DNA of 64,000 bases from Streptomyces parvulus (GTDB lineage Bacteria; Actinomycetota; Actinomycetes; Streptomycetales; Streptomycetaceae), in the NCBI RefSeq assembly GCF_014648855.1, contig NZ_BMRX01000022.1, forward strand, positions 1 through 64,000. The letters are read 5' to 3'. This document shows positions 59,997 to 64,000 of this stretch, piece after piece. The translations under genes were made by a program, and so were the position numbers. Position 1 is the stretch's first letter; each line of letters starts with the position of its first letter. The notes below the pieces were generated by a model that did no database searches, was not told the origin of the DNA, and saw only the letters and a list, made by a program, of their open reading frames with translations.

Positions 59997-61175
59997 ATGA
60001 CGAGACGAGTGAGACCGAGAGCCGCCCTGGTCGCCCTGGCGGCGGTCGTGATCACGGCCACGGCCCTGACCGGCCCGGCCGGCGCGGCACGAGGGCCGGC
60101 CGCCCCGGCGGCCGGCCACGATGCGACCCGGCGGGCGATCGAGGCCGCCGTCCTGGCGGGCGTGCCCGGCGTCGCGGCCGAGGCGCGGGACGCCGACGGG
60201 GTCTGGCGCACGGCGGCGGGCGTGGGCGACCTGCGCACGGGCAAGGCGCGCGGCGCGGCCGACCGGTTCCGCGTCGGCAGCATCACCAGCACCTTCGTGG
60301 CGACGGTCCTGTTGCAGATGGCGGCGGAGGGGAAGCTCTCCCTGGACGACACGGTCGAGCGGCACCTGCCCGGCGTGGTCGCGGGCAACGGCAACGACGG
60401 CCGGACGGTCACCGTGCGGCAGCTCCTGAACCACACCAGCGGCCTGTTCGACTACCTCTCCGAGCCGTCCTACTACCAGAAGTACGTGCTGGGCGACGGC
60501 TTCCTGCGGCACCGCTACGACACCCTGACCCCCGGGGACCGCCTGGCGGTGGCCTTCTCCCACCCGCCGCTGTTCCCGGCCGGTGCCCGGCACGCGTTCT
60601 CGCACACCAACGACCTGCTGGCCGCGCTGATCGTCGAGAGGATCGGTGGCGGGTCGTACGAGCAGGAGGTGCGCAGGCGCATCATCCGGCCCCTGGGGCT
60701 CGGGGCGACGTCCCACCCCGGTGCGAGCACCGTGCCGCCCCGGCCGAGCGGCCGCGGGTACTCGAAGCTCTTCTTCGACACCCGGCCGGACCGGATCGAC
60801 GACGTCACCGCCTTCGACGGCTCCCAGGTCTGGGGCGACGGCGACATCATCTCCAGCGCCGGCGACCTCAACCGCTTCTACCGGGCCTTGATGCGCGGCA
60901 CGCTGCTGCCGCCCCGCCAGCTCGCGGAGCTGAAGACCACGGTCGTCAACCCCGACCTGCCGATCTCCTCGTACGGACTGGGCATCGAGCGGCTGGAGAT
61001 GAGCTGCGGCACGTCCCTCTGGTACCACGACGGCGGCACGGTCGGCTCCCTCACGTTCGCCGCCACCACCGAGGACGGCAGCCACCAGTTCACGTTCAAC
61101 TACAACGGCGACTGGGAGGTCTCCCAGCTCCTGCCCACGCTGAACGCCGAGTTCTGCGAGCCGACCTCCGGCTGA
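59997..61175 (+). CDS. secreted serine beta-lactamase-fold protein with degenerate catalytic motifs
   Basis: A 392-residue protein with a clear signal peptide (Arg-rich N-terminus, hydrophobic core about 9-28, AGAA region) and the fold of class C beta-lactamases/D-alanyl-D-alanine carboxypeptidases. The family needs S-x-x-K and Y-x-N. Here the first motif is GSITST (about 99-104, Lys replaced by Ser) and the second is AFSHTND (about 199-205, Tyr to Phe and Asn to His). The HxG motif survives as YHDGG (about 342-346). GVGDLRTG and LLNHTSGLFDY confirm the family. Classical acylation chemistry is therefore doubtful. The start is ATG 59997 with GGGGAG upstream. It lies between the cluster and argC; a role in product processing, binding or immunity is conceivable but not shown. 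Confidence 0.85.
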   Translation: MTRRVRPRAALVALAAVVITATALTGPAGAARGPAAPAAGHDATRRAIEAAVLAGVPGVAAEARDADGVWRTAAGVGDLRTGKARGAADRFRVGSITSTFVATVLLQMAAEGKLSLDDTVERHLPGVVAGNGNDGRTVTVRQLLNHTSGLFDYLSEPSYYQKYVLGDGFLRHRYDTLTPGDRLAVAFSHPPLFPAGARHAFSHTNDLLAALIVERIGGGSYEQEVRRRIIRPLGLGATSHPGASTVPPRPSGRGYSKLFFDTRPDRIDDVTAFDGSQVWGDGDIISSAGDLNRFYRALMRGTLLPPRQLAELKTTVVNPDLPISSYGLGIERLEMSCGTSLWYHDGGTVGSLTFAATTEDGSHQFTFNYNGDWEVSQLLPTLNAEFCEPTSG

Positions 61176-61234
61176 CGCCGCGACGGCACCCCCACGACGT
61201 GTGAGAACGACATGCCTGTCCCCCAGGAGGGTTT

Positions 61235-62263
61235 ATGACCGTGCGAGCAGCCGTCGCCGGGGCCAGCGGCTACGCGGGAGGCGAACTTCTGCGCCTGCTG
61301 CTGGCCCACCCCGGCGTGGAGATCGGTGCGCTGACCGGCCAGTCCAGCGCGGGCCTGCGGCTGGGGGCGCTCCAGCCGCACCTGGCCCCGCTGGCGGAAC
61401 GGGAGGTGCTGCCCACCACGGCCGAGGCCCTCGCCGGGCACGACGTCGTCTTCCTGGCCCTGCCGCACGGCCACTCGGCGGCCGTCGCCGAGCGGCTGGG
61501 CGAGGACACCCTCGTCGTCGACTGCGGCGCGGACTTCCGGCTGTCGGACGCGGCGGTCTGGGAGGCGTTCTACGGCACACCGCACGCGGGCAGCTGGCCG
61601 TACGGCCTGCCCGAACTGCCAGGAGTCCGAGCCACGTTGGCCGGGGCGCGGCGGATCGCGGTGCCGGGCTGCTACCCGACCGCGGTCCTGCTGGCCCTGT
61701 TCCCCGCGTACGCCGGCGGGCTCGCCGGGCCCGAGGCGGTGGTCGTCGCGGCGTCCGGCACGTCCGGCGCCGGCCGGGCGCCCAGGGCCGACCTGCTCGG
61801 CAGCGAGGTCATGGGCTCCATGCGGCCCTACGGCGTCGGCGGCGGCCACCGGCACACGCCGGAGATGGCGCAGTACCTCGGCGGGGTGGCCGGCCGCCCG
61901 GTCTCCGTCTCCTTCACCCCGACCCTGGCCCCCATGCCCCGCGGCATCCTCGCCACCTGCTCGGCTCCGGCGCTGCCCGGTGCCGGCCCGGACGACGTGC
62001 GCGCCGCCTACGAGAAGGCGCTGGGCGACGAGCCGTTCGTCCGGCTGCTGCCCGAGGGGCAGTGGCCGAGCACGGCGGCCGTGTACGGATCGAACGCCGC
62101 GCAGGTCCAGGTGGTCCTCGACGCGGCGGCCGGACGGATCGTCGCGATCAGTGCCATCGACAACCTCACCAAGGGCACCGCGGGCGCGGCCGTGCAGTGC
62201 ATGAACCTCGCGCTCGGCCTGCCCGAACCTCTGGGGCTCTCCACGATCGGAGTCGCACCGTGA
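61235..62263 (+). CDS. argC: N-acetyl-gamma-glutamyl-phosphate reductase
   Basis: A 342-residue ArgC, catalysing NADPH reduction of N-acetylglutamyl phosphate on the way to ornithine. The NADP fold GASGYAGGEL (about 9-18) and the catalytic Cys in AVPGCYPTA (about 147) are present, with SGTSGAGR and DNLTKGTAGAAVQ further on. The start is ATG 61235 behind a strong AGGAGGG. The stop overlaps argJ (GTGA). The 59 bp in front of it show no ARG-box-like site that I can recognise. Its place about 60 kb from tap-tpg and next to an NRPS cluster with three piperazate modules suggests a dedicated ornithine supply, though a primary arg operon cannot be excluded. Confidence 0.95.
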   Translation: MTVRAAVAGASGYAGGELLRLLLAHPGVEIGALTGQSSAGLRLGALQPHLAPLAEREVLPTTAEALAGHDVVFLALPHGHSAAVAERLGEDTLVVDCGADFRLSDAAVWEAFYGTPHAGSWPYGLPELPGVRATLAGARRIAVPGCYPTAVLLALFPAYAGGLAGPEAVVVAASGTSGAGRAPRADLLGSEVMGSMRPYGVGGGHRHTPEMAQYLGGVAGRPVSVSFTPTLAPMPRGILATCSAPALPGAGPDDVRAAYEKALGDEPFVRLLPEGQWPSTAAVYGSNAAQVQVVLDAAAGRIVAISAIDNLTKGTAGAAVQCMNLALGLPEPLGLSTIGVAP

Positions 62264-63411
62264 GCGTCACCGCGGCACGCGGCTTCCGGGCGGCGGGCGT
62301 CGCCGCCGGCATCAAGAGCGGTGGGGGCCGGGACGTGGCCCTCGTCGTCAACGACGGGCCGCGCGACGCCGCCGCCGGCGTGTTCACCGCCAACCGCGTG
62401 CAGGCCGCGCCGGTCCGGTACAGCCGCGAGGTCCTCGCCGACGGCGCGCTGCGCGCGGTCGTCCTCAACTCCGGTGGTGCCAACGCCTGTACGGGGCCAC
62501 GGGGCTACCAGGACACCCTCGCCACCGCCGAACGCGCCGCCGGCCGCCTCGGCGTGGACGGCGCCGACGTGGCGGTCTGCTCCACCGGGCTCATCGGCGT
62601 GCCGCTGCCCATGGACCGGCTGCTGCCCGGCGTCGACGAGGCCGTGGCCGGGCTGTCGCCGGACGGCGGCCAGGACGCGGCGCGCGCCGTCATGACGACG
62701 GACACCGTGCCCAAGACGGCGTCCGTCACCCGGGACGGCTGGACCGTGGGCGGCATGGCCAAGGGCGCCGGGATGCTCGCGCCGGGCCTCGCCACCATGC
62801 TCGCGGTGCTCACCACGGACGCCGACGTGGACGCCGCGGCCCTGGACCGGGCGCTGCGCGAGGCCACCCGGCTCACCTTCGACCGGGTCGACTCCGACGG
62901 CTGCATGTCCACCAACGACACCGTGCTGCTGCTGGCGTCCGGCGCCGCCGGGACCGCCGCGGATCCCGCCTGCTTCGCCGAGGCGGTGCGGGAGGTCTGC
63001 GCCGACCTGGCCGCGCAGCTCGTCGCGGACGCCGAGGGCGCGAGCAAGGAGATCCACGTCGAGGTCGTGGGCGCCGCGAGCGAGGACGACGCCGTCGAGG
63101 TGGGCCGTTCCGTCGCGCGCAACAACCTCCTCAAGTGCGCCGTGCACGGCGAGGACCCCAACTGGGGCCGGGTGCTCTCCGCCGTCGGCACCACCTCCGC
63201 CGCCTTCGAGCCGGACCGGCTGAGCGTCTCGATCAACGACGTGTGGGTGTGCAGGGACGGGTCCGTCGGCGAGGACCGCGCGCTGGTCGACATGACCGGC
63301 CGCACGGTCCGCGTCACCGTGGACCTCGCCGCCGGCAAGGACTCCGCCGTCATCCGGACCAACGACCTCACCGCCGACTACGTCCACGAGAACAGCGAGT
63401 ACTCCTCATGA
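62260..63411 (+). CDS. argJ: glutamate N-acetyltransferase / ornithine acetyltransferase
   Basis: A 383-residue ArgJ of the self-cleaving OAT family, which moves acetyl from N-acetylornithine to glutamate and so releases ornithine while recycling the acetyl group. The cleavage site is present in KGAGMLAPGLATMLAVLTTD (about 168-187), where the Thr of ATML becomes the N-terminal nucleophile of the beta chain. Other family landmarks are NSGGANACTG and NLLKCAVHGEDPNWGR. The GTG start overlaps the argC stop and its own stop overlaps the argB start (ATGA), so the three are translationally coupled. Paralogues of ArgJ occur in other antibiotic clusters (for example clavulanic acid), but this copy sits in a complete argCJB order. 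Confidence 0.95.
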   Translation: MSVTAARGFRAAGVAAGIKSGGGRDVALVVNDGPRDAAAGVFTANRVQAAPVRYSREVLADGALRAVVLNSGGANACTGPRGYQDTLATAERAAGRLGVDGADVAVCSTGLIGVPLPMDRLLPGVDEAVAGLSPDGGQDAARAVMTTDTVPKTASVTRDGWTVGGMAKGAGMLAPGLATMLAVLTTDADVDAAALDRALREATRLTFDRVDSDGCMSTNDTVLLLASGAAGTAADPACFAEAVREVCADLAAQLVADAEGASKEIHVEVVGAASEDDAVEVGRSVARNNLLKCAVHGEDPNWGRVLSAVGTTSAAFEPDRLSVSINDVWVCRDGSVGEDRALVDMTGRTVRVTVDLAAGKDSAVIRTNDLTADYVHENSEYSS

Positions 63412-64000
63412 GCGCTTCCGATTCCCCCCGGCCGTCCGGCGCCGACCGCTGCGGCGGGCCCGCGGCCCTGCCCAAGGCCCGTGCTCTCGTCGAGGCGCTG
63501 CCCTGGCTGGCGCGCCACCGCGGCAAGACCGTCGTGATCAAGTTCGGCGGCAACGCCATGGTCGACGACGGGCTGAAGGCCGCCTTCGCCAAGGACGTCC
63601 TGTTCCTCAGGCACGCGGGCCTGCACCCGGTCGTGGTGCACGGCGGCGGACCGCAGATCAGCGCGCAGTTGCGCCGGCTCGGCCTGGAGTCCCGGTTCGA
63701 GGGCGGCCTGCGGGTCACCACCGACGAGACCATGGACGTCGTACGGATGGTCCTCGCCGGACAGGTGCAGCGCGAGCTGGTCGGGCTGCTCAACGAGCAC
63801 GGTCCGCACGCGGTGGGCATGACGGGTGAGGACGCCCGCCTGATGACGGCCGTCAAGCGCTACGCGAGTGCCGGCGGGAAGCCGGTCGACATCGGCCGCG
63901 TCGGCGAGGTCGTCCACGTCGACACCGGCGCGGTGCGCGCCCTCATCGCCGACGGACGCATCCCCGTCATCTCGTCCATCGCCCGGCCCCTGGACGACAA
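63408..64000 (+). CDS. argB: acetylglutamate kinase, N-terminal part (runs off right edge)
   Basis: The first 197 codons of ArgB, which phosphorylates N-acetylglutamate. The nucleotide-binding KFGGNAM (about 45-51), the substrate loop VVVHGGGPQIS (about 75-85), RFEGGLRVT and the DIGRVGEV segment (about 161-168) are all present. The start ATG 63408 overlaps the argJ stop. The C-terminal third lies beyond the window, where argD, argR or piperazate genes might follow. Confidence 0.95.
   Translation, partial: MSASDSPRPSGADRCGGPAALPKARALVEALPWLARHRGKTVVIKFGGNAMVDDGLKAAFAKDVLFLRHAGLHPVVVHGGGPQISAQLRRLGLESRFEGGLRVTTDETMDVVRMVLAGQVQRELVGLLNEHGPHAVGMTGEDARLMTAVKRYASAGGKPVDIGRVGEVVHVDTGAVRALIADGRIPVISSIARPLDD

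Noticed and set aside
61176..61234. An ARG box in front of argC
   Set aside because: The 59 bp contain only a weak GACATGCCTGTC palindrome, which does not match the operator well enough to call.

Overview
The window is high-GC Streptomyces-type DNA. This is suggested by codon use, frequent GTG starts, PHBH and P450 tailoring genes, a LmbU-family regulator, and a tap-tpg pair (telomere end-patching of linear actinomycete replicons) at the left edge. The replicon is therefore probably linear, and the locus may sit on a chromosome arm or a linear plasmid.

Layout, left to right: the 5' end of an acyl-CoA mutase gene (1-86, minus); tpg and tap (237-3053, minus); an MMPL exporter (3336-5600, plus); a type II thioesterase (5825-6583, plus); then a perfect hairpin terminator. 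From 6657 to 58504 almost everything is on the minus strand and forms one hybrid PKS-NRPS cluster in three transcription blocks. Block A (30648 to 6657) encodes a discrete PCP, a P450, a thioesterase-like protein with Cys in place of the catalytic Ser, a KSQ loading module, three PKS modules and a C-A-T protein whose A domain looks dead. Block B is a single P450 (33861-32635). Block C (58504 to 34125) encodes MbtH, a LmbU-family regulator, a discrete A domain, a discrete PCP, a flavoprotein, three NRPSs (C-A-T-E-C-A-T, C-A-T-E-C-A-T, C-A-T-TE) and a type II TE. A PHBH-type flavin monooxygenase (31060-32577) is read divergently from block A. To the right lie another type II TE, a secreted beta-lactamase-fold protein with degenerate catalytic motifs, and argC-argJ-argB running off the edge.

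How the genes fit together (inference from domain order and specificity residues): the PKS would start with propionate (KSQ, methylmalonyl-type AT). It then extends with an unusual extender (reduced only to the alcohol, because the DH lacks its Asp), malonyl (fully reduced) and methylmalonyl (left as the ketone). The C7 hydroxyl and C3 ketone of such a chain can close a six-membered hemiketal, the acyl side chain typical of the azinothricin family (polyoxypeptin, aurantimycin, dentigerumycin relatives). The C-A*-T module would join this acid to a residue X, and the NRPSs would add D-Pip, Gly, D-Pip, Pip and Thr before TE release. Pip is piperazate, inferred from codes DVFSVASYAK and DVFSVAAYAK twice. 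Six residues closed through the beta-hydroxyl of X give a 19-membered depsipeptide ring. X is proposed to be built off-line on the discrete PCP, hydroxylated by the adjacent P450 and moved to the A-dead module by the Cys-type acyltransferase. argCJB would supply ornithine, the piperazate precursor. The ornithine N-hydroxylase and N-N-forming enzymes are not in this window and may lie to the right.

A 16-bp palindrome, GTCCCGCCGGCGGGAC, occurs three times in cluster promoter regions. A related form occurs twice in the promoter region of block C. Its CGCCGGCG core makes the LmbU-family protein the natural candidate ligand. No tRNA, rRNA, CRISPR or insertion sequence was seen.
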